Part shown: positions 12,654-21,532 of the stretch, piece by piece
How positions within the stretch are numbered: position 1 is the stretch's first letter
Layout of the letters: each line of letters opens with the position of its first letter
Assembly: GCA_025800365.1 (NCBI GenBank)
Contig: JAOXRT010000077.1
Coordinates: 1-42,653 of the forward strand
Length of the DNA stretch: 42,653 nucleotides
DNA from: Cellvibrionaceae bacterium
Lineage (GTDB): Bacteria > Pseudomonadota > Gammaproteobacteria > Pseudomonadales > Cellvibrionaceae
Direction: 5' to 3'
Made by a program: the position numbers and the translations under genes
The notes under the pieces: generated by a model
Databases searched by the model: none
Seen by the model: the letters and a program-made list of their open reading frames with translations, nothing else
What the model was told of the DNA's origin: nothing

Positions 12654-14330
12654 ATGGATTGGCAAAAGTATTTATTGATCATCGCAATGGCAGTGGTCTC
12701 TTATCTTTTGGTTCTGGAATGGAATGACTTCCAAGACCGCAAACAAGCAGCCAACAAACCCGTAGCAGCCAGCCAAGAGACTTTGGCCTCGCCTGTTGCG
12801 GCCAGCGAAATACCGACCGCTGCGCCTAGTAAACAAACGATAGCCAGTGACCTGCCCAGCACCGTTGCGGAACAAGCCAGTGTAGAAACTCCAAGCAGTT
12901 CCCAGCTTATTCGTGTTAAGACCGATGCCCTCGATCTTATTATCGATACCCATGGTGGTGACATTGTTAAAGCCGCACTTCCACAACACTACGCTGAACT
13001 TAACCGTCCAGAACTGCCATTTGTTATCCTCAACCGCACTGCGGATAAAACCTATATTGCTCAGAGTGGCCTAATTGGACCAAACGCTACCGATACCGCT
13101 AAAGGTCGCCCAGTATTCCAGGCAAGCCAAAGCGAATATGAGCTATCCCCAGGCAAAGACAATCTCGCTGTAGATCTTGTCTTGCAACAAGGTGAGGTAA
13201 CCATCACCAAGCGCTTTAATTTCACCCGTGGTGAAAACCTAATCAATATTGAGTATTTGATTGATAACAAAAGCAGCAGCAACTGGAAAGGTAACTTCTA
13301 CGCTCAAATCAAGCGTGACCGATCTCCAGTGGCCACCGGTAGCAGCGCCATTGGTCTACAGCCTTATTTGGGGGCGGCCTTAACCACCCCAGATGAGAAC
13401 TACAAAAAAGTTGATTTTGATGACCTAGATGAAGAATCACTAAAAGTAGAAATTGAAGGTGGCTGGGTTGCCATGGTTCAGCACTACTTTATTAGTGCTT
13501 GGGTTGCAGACAAAGAACAGAACAATACTTATACCTTGCGCCGAATTCGTAACAGCCAGATGTACACCTTTGGCTATACAGCTCCTCAAACACTTGTAGA
13601 GCCAGGTACATTAGGCGTAATCAACTCTCAGTTTTATGTGGGCCCTAAAGACGTTTACCGCTTAGAAGAAATTGCTCCACACCTAGATTTAACCGTTGAT
13701 TATGGTTGGCTCTGGTGGGTGGCAAAACCACTTTTCTATTTACTGACCTTGATTCAAGGTGTGGTGATTAACTGGGGTTGGTCGATTGTTGTTCTTACCA
13801 TCTTAATTAAAGCTTTGTTCTTTAAACTGACCGCAACCAGCTATCGTAGCATGGCGAATATGCGCAAGCTGCAACCCAAGATGCAACAATTAAAAGAGCT
13901 CTATGGCGACGATCGTCAAAAGATGTCCCAAGAAACCATGAAGCTCTACCAGAAAGAAAAGGTGAACCCCTTAGGTGGTTGTTTACCGATTCTAATTCAA
14001 ATGCCTGTATTTATTGCTTTATATTGGGTGCTTTCAGAATCTGTAGAATTACGCCACGCTCCCTTTATTTTGTGGATCGAAGATTTATCGGTGAAGGATC
14101 CTTACTTTATCTTGCCGCTGATTATGGGTGCTACCCAATGGTTTATGATGAAGATGAACCCAACTCCGCCGGATCCAATGCAAGCTAAGATAATGAGCTA
14201 TATGCCGATTGTCTTTACCTTCTTATTTATGTGGTTCCCTGCGGGATTGGTATTGTACTGGGTGGTTAACAACACCATCTCGATGATTCAGCAGTACATC
14301 ATCACCAAACAAATTGAAGCAGAAGCCTAA
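12654..14330 (+). CDS. yidC: Membrane protein insertase YidC
   Basis: 558 residues, the gammaproteobacterial length. YidC (Oxa1 family) inserts and folds inner-membrane proteins alone or with SecYEG; subunit c of the ATP synthase encoded further right is a classic client. The first membrane segment is at about 6-21, followed by a low-complexity Ala/Ser/Pro linker (35-85) and the large periplasmic beta domain (about 85-340). The conserved insertase core with five membrane segments spans about 350-550, including the cytoplasmic hairpin ([21 protein letters not shown]) and [21 protein letters not shown]. The last gene before a strong terminator. Confidence 0.98.
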   Translation: MDWQKYLLIIAMAVVSYLLVLEWNDFQDRKQAANKPVAASQETLASPVAASEIPTAAPSKQTIASDLPSTVAEQASVETPSSSQLIRVKTDALDLIIDTHGGDIVKAALPQHYAELNRPELPFVILNRTADKTYIAQSGLIGPNATDTAKGRPVFQASQSEYELSPGKDNLAVDLVLQQGEVTITKRFNFTRGENLINIEYLIDNKSSSNWKGNFYAQIKRDRSPVATGSSAIGLQPYLGAALTTPDENYKKVDFDDLDEESLKVEIEGGWVAMVQHYFISAWVADKEQNNTYTLRRIRNSQMYTFGYTAPQTLVEPGTLGVINSQFYVGPKDVYRLEEIAPHLDLTVDYGWLWWVAKPLFYLLTLIQGVVINWGWSIVVLTILIKALFFKLTATSYRSMANMRKLQPKMQQLKELYGDDRQKMSQETMKLYQKEKVNPLGGCLPILIQMPVFIALYWVLSESVELRHAPFILWIEDLSVKDPYFILPLIMGATQWFMMKMNPTPPDPMQAKIMSYMPIVFTFLFMWFPAGLVLYWVVNNTISMIQQYIITKQIEAEA

Positions 14331-14346
14331 GCTTTTCGCTTTACGG

Positions 14347-14371
14347 AAAGGGGCTTAGAGCCCCTTTTTTT
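14347..14371 (+). terminator. Rho-independent terminator after yidC
   Basis: Stem AAAGGGGCT / AGCCCCTTT with a 3-base loop and a run of seven T. It lies only 25 bases before the mnmE start, so mnmE is either read through at a reduced level or has its own start overlapping this region. Confidence 0.9.
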
Positions 14372-14395
14372 ATAGAGTTTTTTTGGATAAAAACA

Positions 14396-15778
14396 ATGCA
14401 AGAGTCTTATCAATTTAGCGATACCATTGCAGCAATAGCGACAGCACCCGGACGAGGAGGTGTTGGAATTATTCGTGTCTCAGGTAAACATGCAGCACAA
14501 ATAGCGAAACATATTTGTGCAAAAGAGCTAAGTCCAAGACATGCACATTACTGCGATTTTTTATCGAGTGAAGGTGAAGTTTTAGATTCCGGTATTGCAC
14601 TGTTTTTTCCAAACCCCGATTCGTTTACCGGCGAAGATGTACTAGAACTGCAAGGTCACGGTGGCCCCGTTATTCTCGATTTACTGCTCGCTGAGGTTTG
14701 CAAACTCGGCGCTAGAATGGCTAAACCAGGTGAATTTTCAGAGCGCGCTTTTATCAACGACAAAATGGATTTAGCCCAAGCCGAAGCGATCGCCGATTTA
14801 ATTGAAGCGAGCTCTGCTCAAGCCGCGCGCAATGCTCTGCACTCTTTACAAGGTGTATTTTCAACACAAGTTCACGACTTAGTTGAAGCACTGATACGCT
14901 TACGCATTTATGTCGAAGCGGCCATCGATTTTCCAGAAGAAGAAATTGATTTTCTAAGCGATGGTAAAGTTGCTGGCGATTTACAGCAGCTACAAGAACA
15001 ATTGGCAAAATTATTGGCCGATGCAAAACAAGGCGTTTTAGTGCGCGAAGGCATGAACGTAGTCATTGCAGGCAAACCCAACGCTGGTAAATCAAGCTTA
15101 CTGAATGCCCTTGCTGGAACTGAAAAAGCCATTGTCACCGATATCGCCGGCACCACAAGGGATATTCTTCAGGAACAGATTCATATCGACGGTATGCCAC
15201 TGCATATTATTGATACCGCCGGATTACGTGAAAGCCCCGATGAAGTTGAACGTATTGGCATAGAGCGAGCCTGGCAAGCTATCGAAAAAGCGGATCGTGT
15301 ACTGCTCATGGTAGACGGCCAGGCGGTTGATAGAGATTTTGCTCCCTCTTCTATATGGCCTGAATTTACAGAAAAGCTACCCAACCCAAATCAGCTTACT
15401 GTGATCCTTAATAAAGCCGACTTAAGTGAGCATGGTGTAGGGGTGCTAAAAGAGGAAGGGGATAATAAACAATGCCTTGGAATTAGCGCCAAGACCGGGG
15501 CAGGCCTAGAAGAACTCAAATTGCATTTGAAATCCGTCATGGGCTATCAAGGCGCCAGCGAAGGAGGCTTTACCGCTCGTAGACGCCACCTAGATGCCAT
15601 CGAAAGGGCACAAGAAGCCTTGGATAATGGCGCACTGCAACTGCACGATATGGGCGCAGGCGAACTCTTAGCCGAAGATCTGCGCGCAGCACAGGAATCC
15701 CTAGGAGAGATTACCGGAACATTTACACCGGATGAGCTACTGGGACGAATCTTCTCCAGTTTTTGTATTGGAAAATAA
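14396..15778 (+). CDS. mnmE: tRNA uridine-5-carboxymethylaminomethyl modification GTPase MnmE
   Basis: 460 residues. With MnmG it installs the cmnm5 group on U34 of certain tRNAs, using GTP, tetrahydrofolate and glycine. The N-terminal folate-binding domain starts with [22 protein letters not shown]; a helical domain follows; the embedded G domain has P-loop GKPNAGKSS near 223-231, DIAGTTRD (switch I), DTAGLR (G3) and NKAD (G4); the C-terminus ends FCIGK, with the invariant Cys457. Ribosome site is weak. It follows a terminator after yidC and precedes the 1-kb origin-like gap that separates it from its partner gene mnmG. Confidence 0.98.
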   Translation: MQESYQFSDTIAAIATAPGRGGVGIIRVSGKHAAQIAKHICAKELSPRHAHYCDFLSSEGEVLDSGIALFFPNPDSFTGEDVLELQGHGGPVILDLLLAEVCKLGARMAKPGEFSERAFINDKMDLAQAEAIADLIEASSAQAARNALHSLQGVFSTQVHDLVEALIRLRIYVEAAIDFPEEEIDFLSDGKVAGDLQQLQEQLAKLLADAKQGVLVREGMNVVIAGKPNAGKSSLLNALAGTEKAIVTDIAGTTRDILQEQIHIDGMPLHIIDTAGLRESPDEVERIGIERAWQAIEKADRVLLMVDGQAVDRDFAPSSIWPEFTEKLPNPNQLTVILNKADLSEHGVGVLKEEGDNKQCLGISAKTGAGLEELKLHLKSVMGYQGASEGGFTARRRHLDAIERAQEALDNGALQLHDMGAGELLAEDLRAAQESLGEITGTFTPDELLGRIFSSFCIGK

Positions 15779-16200
15779 TAATAAAGCCTACTAATGCCCT
15801 GTCTGTTCCAAGCTGTGCAGGGCTTGCAAGGCTGCTGATATCGTACTGATGCCTCACAAAATATTCTGGCCCTCTTCCTCCTTGGCCAGTTACCACCCAA
15901 TCAAACTTACTTTGGCCAAGCCCCGGAACTCTCCAAGAGATATACTCATTCAGGTACTCCCGTTTGAACCATAAGATTCCTAATTCCCCACTACGGGTTT
16001 TTCAATTCTATTAATTCACCCCATCGAGTAAAACATACTTTAACTGCACAAGCTTTCTAAGCTTGGCGCCTAACGATATGATCCGATAAGGAAGCGAGCT
16101 AACGTGGACGCTGCCTTTCGCGCCACAAGACCTACAACTACATAGAATGGCGGTCGTTCAGACTAGCAAGTTCTATGACTAAATAATGCTAAAAATCACC
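15779..16200. other. Left part of the mnmE-mnmG gap, no gene recognised
   Basis: About 420 bases without a convincing reading frame. A short GCCCTG/CAGGGC inverted repeat (15796-15801, 15818-15823) just past mnmE could be a weak terminator, but it has a 16-base loop and no T tract. The segment is less AT-rich than the origin-like part to its right and contains no DnaA box I can see. Confidence 0.4.
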
Positions 16201-16699
16201 TAGTCATATCTGGCCAAAAAAAGTTATCCCAACTTACCCACAGATTTTTTTAATAACTACCGACACTTAGAATAGCTTATCCACAATTACTCACAGCTTT
16301 GCCACATAAGTGCCTAATTTTGAAGGTTTTTTGTTCGATCATTAGCGCATTTTTGTTAAATGTGAATAACTCATAGCAGAAAGCGTGCTCTAGCTCGGCG
16401 CAAAAATGTGGATAACAGCAAGTTGACCACAAGGCCCAAAGTTATCCAGAAATCATTCGAGCCTTAAACAAAGCTTTTACCTATGCCAAATAAAGGGTTT
16501 TATACACCGTTATCAGAGCTGTAAGCTACTGATTTATATTAAATAAAGTGGCTTATCCACAGAAAAACGCCGCACTATATATAACAACAAACATAATCTT
16601 CTTTATCTATTCATATATATAAATATTTATTTATCTACTTATATATTAATGATGAGTTTTAAAATTTAAAAAACAGACTGATTAAATAATAAACAAGTT
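16201..16699. other. oriC: Probable chromosomal replication origin (oriC) upstream of mnmG
   Basis: Dense DnaA-box cluster. Perfect TTATCCACA: 16277-16285 (plus), 16407-16415 (minus), 16553-16561 (plus). TTATNCACA match: 16361-16369 (minus, TGTGAATAA). One-base variants: TTACCCACA 16234-16242, TTATCCAGA 16442-16450. Weaker: TTACTCACA 16287-16295, TTATCCCAA 16224-16232. Immediately right, 16570-16700 is extremely AT-rich. The order mnmG, AT-rich element, DnaA boxes is the same as in the E. coli origin next to mnmG (gidA). This is an inference from motif density; GC skew was not computed. Confidence 0.8.
16602..16649 (+). repeat. Imperfect 20-bp AT-rich direct repeats, candidate DNA unwinding element
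   Basis: Copies at 16602-16621 and 16630-16649 share TTTATCTA, then a variable triplet, then ATATAT and an A/T-only end. AT-rich tandem repeats beside DnaA boxes are the usual form of the origin melting site. Confidence 0.6.
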
Positions 16700-16728
16700 T
16701 TGAACTCTGCAAAAAAGATCCCTATAAT
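16700..16728 (+). promoter_or_regulatory. Sigma-70 promoter for mnmG
   Basis: TTGAAC at 16700-16705 and a perfect TATAAT at 16723-16728 with a 17-base spacer. The start codon is 45 bases further on. A GCCC-TTC-GGGC hairpin lies in the short leader (about 16751-16761). In E. coli, transcription of this gene next to the origin affects initiation. Confidence 0.8.
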
Positions 16729-16773
16729 GCCTGCCCTTTTTCTAACCCCTGCCCTTCGGGCAAAGGCGATACC

Positions 16774-18663
16774 GTGGATTACAAGAAGACCTTTGATGTC
16801 ATTATTATTGGTGGTGGTCATGCCGGCACCGAGGCTGCATTAGCAGCAGCTCGCATGGGTAGCTCTACCCTATTGTTGACCCACAATATTGATACCTTGG
16901 GACAAATGTCTTGTAACCCTGCTATTGGCGGGATTGGTAAATCACACCTAGTAAAAGAAATCGATGCACTAGGTGGTGCAATGGCATTAGCTACAGACAG
17001 AGCTGGTATCCAGTATCGGGTTCTGAATAGCCGCAAAGGCCCCGCTGTTAGAGCGACTCGAGCACAAGCCGATAGAATCCTCTATAAAGCCGCGATTCGT
17101 GAAACCTTAGAAAACCAGGAAAACCTGCAAATATTCCAACAATCCGTTGATGACCTAATATTGCAAGGTGAAGAAGTCCGAGGGGTAGTTACCCAAATGG
17201 GCTTAAAATTTTATGCCCCCGCGGTAGTCTTAACCGCTGGGACCTTCTTAGGTGGCAAAATCCATATTGGATTAGAAAATCATTCAGGAGGGCGAGCCGG
17301 TGATCCGCCATCTATCGCCCTAGCGGATAGATTAAGAGAATTGCCTCTACGAGTTGAAAGACTTAAAACCGGGACACCACCAAGAATCGATGCTCGCAGT
17401 GTTAACTTTGAAGGCTTAGCTGAGCAGTGGGGGGATAATCCTGCACCAATCATGTCCTATATGGGCAAAGCCGAAGATAAACCTGCGCAAACTTGTTGCT
17501 GGATAACTCATACCAACAGCAAAACCCATGACATCATCATGTCCGGTCTAGACAGGTCACCGCTATATACAGGCGTCATCGACGGTGTAGGCCCAAGATA
17601 TTGCCCATCTGTTGAAGATAAAGTTAAGCGCTTTTCTGATAAAGACTCCCACCAGGTATTTATCGAGCCCGAAGGCCTTACCACCCATGAGTTATACCCA
17701 AATGGTATCTCCACTAGCTTGCCTTTTGATGTTCAGCTGGATCTAGTGCATTCCATTAAAGGCTTTGAACAAGCTCATATTACCCGCCCAGGTTATGCCA
17801 TCGAATACGATTTCTTTAATCCGCAGGATTTGCAATACAGCCTAGAAACCAAACACATCAAAGGTTTGTTTTTCGCCGGTCAAATTAACGGCACTACAGG
17901 TTATGAAGAAGCCGGGGCTCAAGGTCTATTGGCCGGCAGCAATGCGGCGCTATTGGCACAAGGCAAAGCAGCGTGGCATCCGCGCCGAGACGAAGCTTAT
18001 CTTGGTGTTTTGATCGATGATTTGATTACTCTTGGTACTCAAGAGCCGTATCGGATGTTTACCAGCCGTGCCGAATACCGTTTGCTACTGCGAGAAGACA
18101 ATGCCGATGCTCGCTTGACCGAGCAGGGGCGCAAACTTGGATTGGTAGATGACAGTCGCTGGCAGCACTTTTGCGATAAGCAAGAAGCTATCGCTCAAGA
18201 AGAACAACGCTTAAAAAGTACTTGGGTACAGGCCGGTAGTGATGAGGCCAAGCAACTGGAGCCCAAACTGAAATCACCCCTAGGGCGAGAGTACAGTTTG
18301 ATGGATTTATTGCGCCGACCTGAGTTGGAATATGGCGATATTGCCGAGCTGCCTTACGCGAAACCCGATATTGCCGCTGAGGTATCCGAGCAGGTACAAA
18401 TCAGTGCCAAATACGCTGGGTACATTGAGCGTCAGCTTGTCGATATTGAAAAACTGCGCCAAAACGAGAATACCTTGATTCCTGCTGATTTCCCCTATGA
18501 TTCAGTAGAAGGCTTATCCAATGAAGTTAAGCAAAAGTTGAAGGAATCATTACCTGGCACTCTGGCTCAAGCTTCCAGAATACCTGGAGTGACCCCAGCT
18601 GCGGTTTCTCTGCTATTGGTTTATTTGAAGAAACATGGCCTTTTGCGCAAGCAAAGTGCCTGA
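16774..18663 (+). CDS. mnmG: tRNA uridine-5-carboxymethylaminomethyl modification enzyme MnmG (GidA)
   Basis: 629 residues, the usual length. FAD-dependent partner of MnmE in the cmnm5U34 tRNA modification. The FAD-binding Rossmann motif [10 protein letters not shown] sits at 13-22; [12 protein letters not shown] (about 45-56), [15 protein letters not shown] and the second signature [12 protein letters not shown](G)AQG (about 369-384) are all present, and the C-terminal MnmE/tRNA-binding domain ends with [20 protein letters not shown]. The start is GTG at 16774, just before the conserved FDVIIIGGG, with AAAGG upstream. First gene of the mnmG-rsmG-parA-parB unit, directly right of the origin-like region. 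Confidence 0.98.
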   Translation: MDYKKTFDVIIIGGGHAGTEAALAAARMGSSTLLLTHNIDTLGQMSCNPAIGGIGKSHLVKEIDALGGAMALATDRAGIQYRVLNSRKGPAVRATRAQADRILYKAAIRETLENQENLQIFQQSVDDLILQGEEVRGVVTQMGLKFYAPAVVLTAGTFLGGKIHIGLENHSGGRAGDPPSIALADRLRELPLRVERLKTGTPPRIDARSVNFEGLAEQWGDNPAPIMSYMGKAEDKPAQTCCWITHTNSKTHDIIMSGLDRSPLYTGVIDGVGPRYCPSVEDKVKRFSDKDSHQVFIEPEGLTTHELYPNGISTSLPFDVQLDLVHSIKGFEQAHITRPGYAIEYDFFNPQDLQYSLETKHIKGLFFAGQINGTTGYEEAGAQGLLAGSNAALLAQGKAAWHPRRDEAYLGVLIDDLITLGTQEPYRMFTSRAEYRLLLREDNADARLTEQGRKLGLVDDSRWQHFCDKQEAIAQEEQRLKSTWVQAGSDEAKQLEPKLKSPLGREYSLMDLLRRPELEYGDIAELPYAKPDIAAEVSEQVQISAKYAGYIERQLVDIEKLRQNENTLIPADFPYDSVEGLSNEVKQKLKESLPGTLAQASRIPGVTPAAVSLLLVYLKKHGLLRKQSA

Positions 18664-18696
18664 TCTTGCCGCTAAAATCGAGGAAAAGGGATAAAA

Positions 18697-19329
18697 ATGT
18701 CCACGCAGCTACGCGATCGCTTGGAAACTGGAGTCACAAAGCTAGGTTTAGAGCTAGATAGTGACCGTATTGATGGTTTATTAGCCTATATCCAGCTATT
18801 TGATAAGTGGAACAAAGCCTATAACTTGTCTGCTATCCGAAATATCGAGGATATGATCTCTCGCCATTTGCTCGATAGCCTAGCAATCCTGCCATTTGTT
18901 GAAGGCCAGAGATTGATCGATGTGGGGACTGGCGGCGGTTTACCAGGAATACCCATGGCGATCTGCCATCCTGAGCGTGAAATCCACTTGCTGGACAGCA
19001 ATGGCAAGAAAACACGCTTTCTGTTTCAGGTAAAGACAGAGCTGAAACTGGATAATGTCCAGGTTCATAACTGTCGCGTCGAGAGCTACCAGCCAGAAAC
19101 ACTGTTTGATGGCGTTATGAGTAGAGCTTTCGCCAGCTTAGAGGATATGACCCAAGGTTGTCGGCATCTACTGAAGGAAAGTGGCCGCTTTTGGGCGATG
19201 AAGGGAATTTATCCCACAGATGAATTGAAGCCACTGCAAAAACACTATATCGTCGCTAACTCCCATGCATTAATGATTCCGGGTGAAGAAGGCGAGCGCC
19301 ACTTACTGGAGATACAACCTCTCAAGTAG
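18697..19329 (+). CDS. rsmG: 16S rRNA (guanine-527-N7)-methyltransferase RsmG (GidB)
   Basis: 210 residues, typical length. Transfers methyl from SAM to N7 of G527 in 16S rRNA; loss gives low-level streptomycin resistance in other bacteria. The SAM-binding motif LIDVGTGGGLPGIP is at 73-86, preceded by the signature KWNKAYNLSAIR (about 37-48) and ISRHLLDSLAI, and followed by LLDSNGKKTRFL and SRAFASLEDM. It lies 33 bases after mnmG in the standard order, with AGGAAAAGGG just ahead of the ATG. Confidence 0.98.
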   Translation: MSTQLRDRLETGVTKLGLELDSDRIDGLLAYIQLFDKWNKAYNLSAIRNIEDMISRHLLDSLAILPFVEGQRLIDVGTGGGLPGIPMAICHPEREIHLLDSNGKKTRFLFQVKTELKLDNVQVHNCRVESYQPETLFDGVMSRAFASLEDMTQGCRHLLKESGRFWAMKGIYPTDELKPLQKHYIVANSHALMIPGEEGERHLLEIQPLK

Positions 19330-19413
19330 AGTCTCTCCCCATTGACCCGAATAGCGACAATACACTTGTTAGCGGCCACTTATTTGCCGTGACAAGTCAT
19401 AAGGATAACGACA

Positions 19414-20226
19414 TTGAGCACCCAAGGCCCCTGCCACCTATACGCTATTGCTAATCAGAAAGGTGGCGTAGGTAAAACCACAACCACTGTGAACCTAGCG
19501 GCTTCATTGGTAGCTACCAAGAAGCAGGTCCTAATGGTGGATCTAGACCCACAGGGTAATGCCACCATGGGCTCGGGCATCAACAAAAATGAGCTAGAGC
19601 TATCGGTTTATGATGTTTTAGTGGGTGAAGCCACTGCCAAAGAGGCATTGGTGAAGTCTGAAGAAGGTGGCTACTCAGTCTTACCCGCAAATGGCGATCT
19701 AACAGCTGCCGAAGTAGAAATGCTGAGCTTGGATCAAAAAGAGCGTCGTCTGCAGTCAGCTTTGGAAAGTTTGAAAGATGAGTTTGACTATATTTTAGTC
19801 GATTGCCCACCGTCATTGAATATGCTGACTTTGAACGCCTTGGTAGCGTGCCAAGGTGTCATTATCCCTATGCAGTGTGAATATTATGCGCTGGAAGGAT
19901 TATCGGCACTGATCAGTACCATCAATCAGATTCAAAGTGCTCTTAACCCTGAACTTCAGATTGAGGGGATATTGCGCACCATGTACGACCCGCGTAACAG
20001 TTTGACCAATGATGTGTCGGCACAATTGGCAGACTTTTTCGGGGATAAGCTCTACCGCACTTGCGTACCACGTAATGTTCGCTTGGCAGAAGCCCCAAGT
20101 TTCGGCCAGCCTGTATTGGTTTATGATCGTCAGTCAAAGGGTGCCATCGCCTACTTGGCCTTGGCCGGTGAGTTAATTCGCCGTAATGAAATCAGCCAAA
20201 GAGAATCGGCTGAAGCCTCAGCTTAA
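19414..20226 (+). CDS. parA: Chromosome partitioning ATPase ParA (Soj type)
   Basis: 270 residues. Binds DNA in the ATP-bound dimer form and moves ParB-parS complexes apart after replication. Deviant Walker A KGGVGKTTTT at 16-25 with the signature first Lys, Walker A' DLDPQGNAT at about 43-51, and Walker B YILVDCPPSLN at about 127-137. Short N-terminus without a DNA-binding HTH, so the small chromosomal (type Ib) form rather than a plasmid type Ia. Start is TTG at 19414, backed by AAGGA eight bases upstream. It is 84 bases after rsmG and 66 before parB. Confidence 0.97.
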   Translation: MSTQGPCHLYAIANQKGGVGKTTTTVNLAASLVATKKQVLMVDLDPQGNATMGSGINKNELELSVYDVLVGEATAKEALVKSEEGGYSVLPANGDLTAAEVEMLSLDQKERRLQSALESLKDEFDYILVDCPPSLNMLTLNALVACQGVIIPMQCEYYALEGLSALISTINQIQSALNPELQIEGILRTMYDPRNSLTNDVSAQLADFFGDKLYRTCVPRNVRLAEAPSFGQPVLVYDRQSKGAIAYLALAGELIRRNEISQRESAEASA

Positions 20227-20292
20227 GAGTAAAGCTGAAAAGCAAAAATAATTAGATAAAAACACTAAGATATTTGAGAAGTAGGAATCACA

Positions 20293-21222
20293 ATGGCGGG
20301 GAAACGCAAAGGTTTAGGTAAAGGCTTGGATGCCCTATTGGGTAGTGGTGGTGCAAGCCAAGTTGAAAATGCTACGCAAGCAATTGCTGCTGTTTCCTCT
20401 CCAGAGCCCGGCAAGGATGGCACTTTAAGCGAAATCCCTGTTGAGTTTATTCAGCGCGGTAAATACCAGCCCCGTCGCGATATGCACCCTGAAGCTCTCG
20501 AAGAGCTGAGCGAGTCTATTAAGGCGCAAGGTGTAATGCAGCCTATTGTTGTTCGCCCGATCGATTCTGGCAACGACACCGTTAAATACGAAATTATTGC
20601 TGGTGAGCGTCGCTGGCGAGCAACACAATTAGCCGGCTTGGATAAAATTCCTGCTGTCATTCGAGAAGTTGCTGATGAAGCAGCTATCGCAATGGCATTG
20701 ATTGAAAATATCCAGCGTGAAGACTTAAATCCAATTGAAGAAGCCATTGCCCTAAAACGACTGCAAGACGAATTTGAGCTAACCCAGCAAGAGGTGGCAG
20801 CGGCCGTTGGTAAATCGCGCACTACCGTAACCAATCTACTGCGCTTAATCAGCTTATCTGATGAAGTGAAAAAAATGCTCGAGCACGGTGATCTAGAGAT
20901 GGGGCACGCACGGGCGCTACTTCCATTGCCTAGTCATGAACAAAAAGATGTGGCAAGACAGGTAAGCTCCAAAGGCTTATCAGTACGTCAAACAGAAGCC
21001 CTTGTAAGACGCATCCAGCAACTCGAGCAAAGTGAAGATAAATTTACCGCCGATAAAGCCATAGACCCTGATATCAAAAAGTTACAGGATGGCTTGTCTG
21101 AAAAAATCGGCGTGCCTGTTATGGTTCAGCATGGTGCTAAAGGTAAAGGTAAATTGGTCTTAAGCTATTCAAGTCTTGATGAACTAGATGGAATATTAAA
21201 CCATCTTAATTATGAAGCTTAG
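20293..21222 (+). CDS. parB: Chromosome partitioning protein ParB (Spo0J type)
   Basis: 309 residues. A CTP-dependent clamp that loads at parS and slides along DNA, marking the origin. N-terminal KGLGKGLDALLG (about 6-17) is the ParA-stimulating tail; the CTP-binding part has GERRWRA at 104-110 and ENIQREDLNPIEEA at 138-151; the HTH that reads parS is about 164-185 (LTQQEVAAAVGKSRTTVTNLL); the C-terminal dimer domain ends with SYSSLDELDGILNHL. Its sites are the two perfect parS palindromes in recF, about 12-13 kb to the left. Confidence 0.97.
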   Translation: MAGKRKGLGKGLDALLGSGGASQVENATQAIAAVSSPEPGKDGTLSEIPVEFIQRGKYQPRRDMHPEALEELSESIKAQGVMQPIVVRPIDSGNDTVKYEIIAGERRWRATQLAGLDKIPAVIREVADEAAIAMALIENIQREDLNPIEEAIALKRLQDEFELTQQEVAAAVGKSRTTVTNLLRLISLSDEVKKMLEHGDLEMGHARALLPLPSHEQKDVARQVSSKGLSVRQTEALVRRIQQLEQSEDKFTADKAIDPDIKKLQDGLSEKIGVPVMVQHGAKGKGKLVLSYSSLDELDGILNHLNYEA

Positions 21223-21261
21223 TTAGTAAAATCTAAGTCTATTTTCTTATTTTTCTAAATG

Positions 21262-21294
21262 ACCGAGCCTTGAGCCCAATGGCTCGGTGTTTTA
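21262..21294 (+). terminator. Terminator after parB
   Basis: Perfect 8-bp stem ACCGAGCC (21262-21269) / GGCTCGGT (21281-21288) with an 11-base loop, followed by GTTTTAAA. It marks the end of the mnmG-rsmG-parA-parB unit. Confidence 0.75.
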
Positions 21295-21322
21295 AATCTC
21301 CATAACTATCCATCCCCCTTGA

Positions 21323-21350
21323 TTGTTTACCAATCTTGAGCAACTATAGT
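21323..21350 (+). promoter_or_regulatory. Weak candidate promoter for the GGDEF-EAL gene
   Basis: TTGTTT at 21323-21328, 16-base spacer, TATAGT at 21345-21350. The -10 is good, the -35 poor. Apart from this and the parB terminator, the 310-base gap 21223-21532 shows nothing recognisable. Confidence 0.3.
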
Positions 21351-21532
21351 TTAAACACCTAAAAATAATATTGAGTCTTTACTGCCAATTCCAACTGAAT
21401 GCGCTAAGCGATTCATTTTAGAGAAAGCTCTTCTACACTTAGACTTAAAGATGGTTGTTAATTTAAATGCCGTAGTTCAGTTCCATAACTGGTGGCGCTA
21501 ATACAACAATAATGCTGCTTTGTGAGGGATCT

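Noticed and set aside
12672-12989. Minus-strand 105-codon frame inside yidC
   Set aside because: Lies wholly opposite the low-complexity linker of yidC; no family features or ribosome site.
15214-15229. Weak parS-like stretch within mnmE (TTACGTGAAA)
   Set aside because: About 10 of 16 positions match; no better than chance.
15796-15823. GCCCTG/CAGGGC inverted repeat after mnmE as a terminator
   Set aside because: Six-bp stem with a 16-base loop and no T tract; too weak to list as a terminator.
15547-15900. Minus-strand 117-codon frame over the end of mnmE
   Set aside because: Mostly opposite the conserved MnmE C-terminus; the part beyond has no recognisable features.
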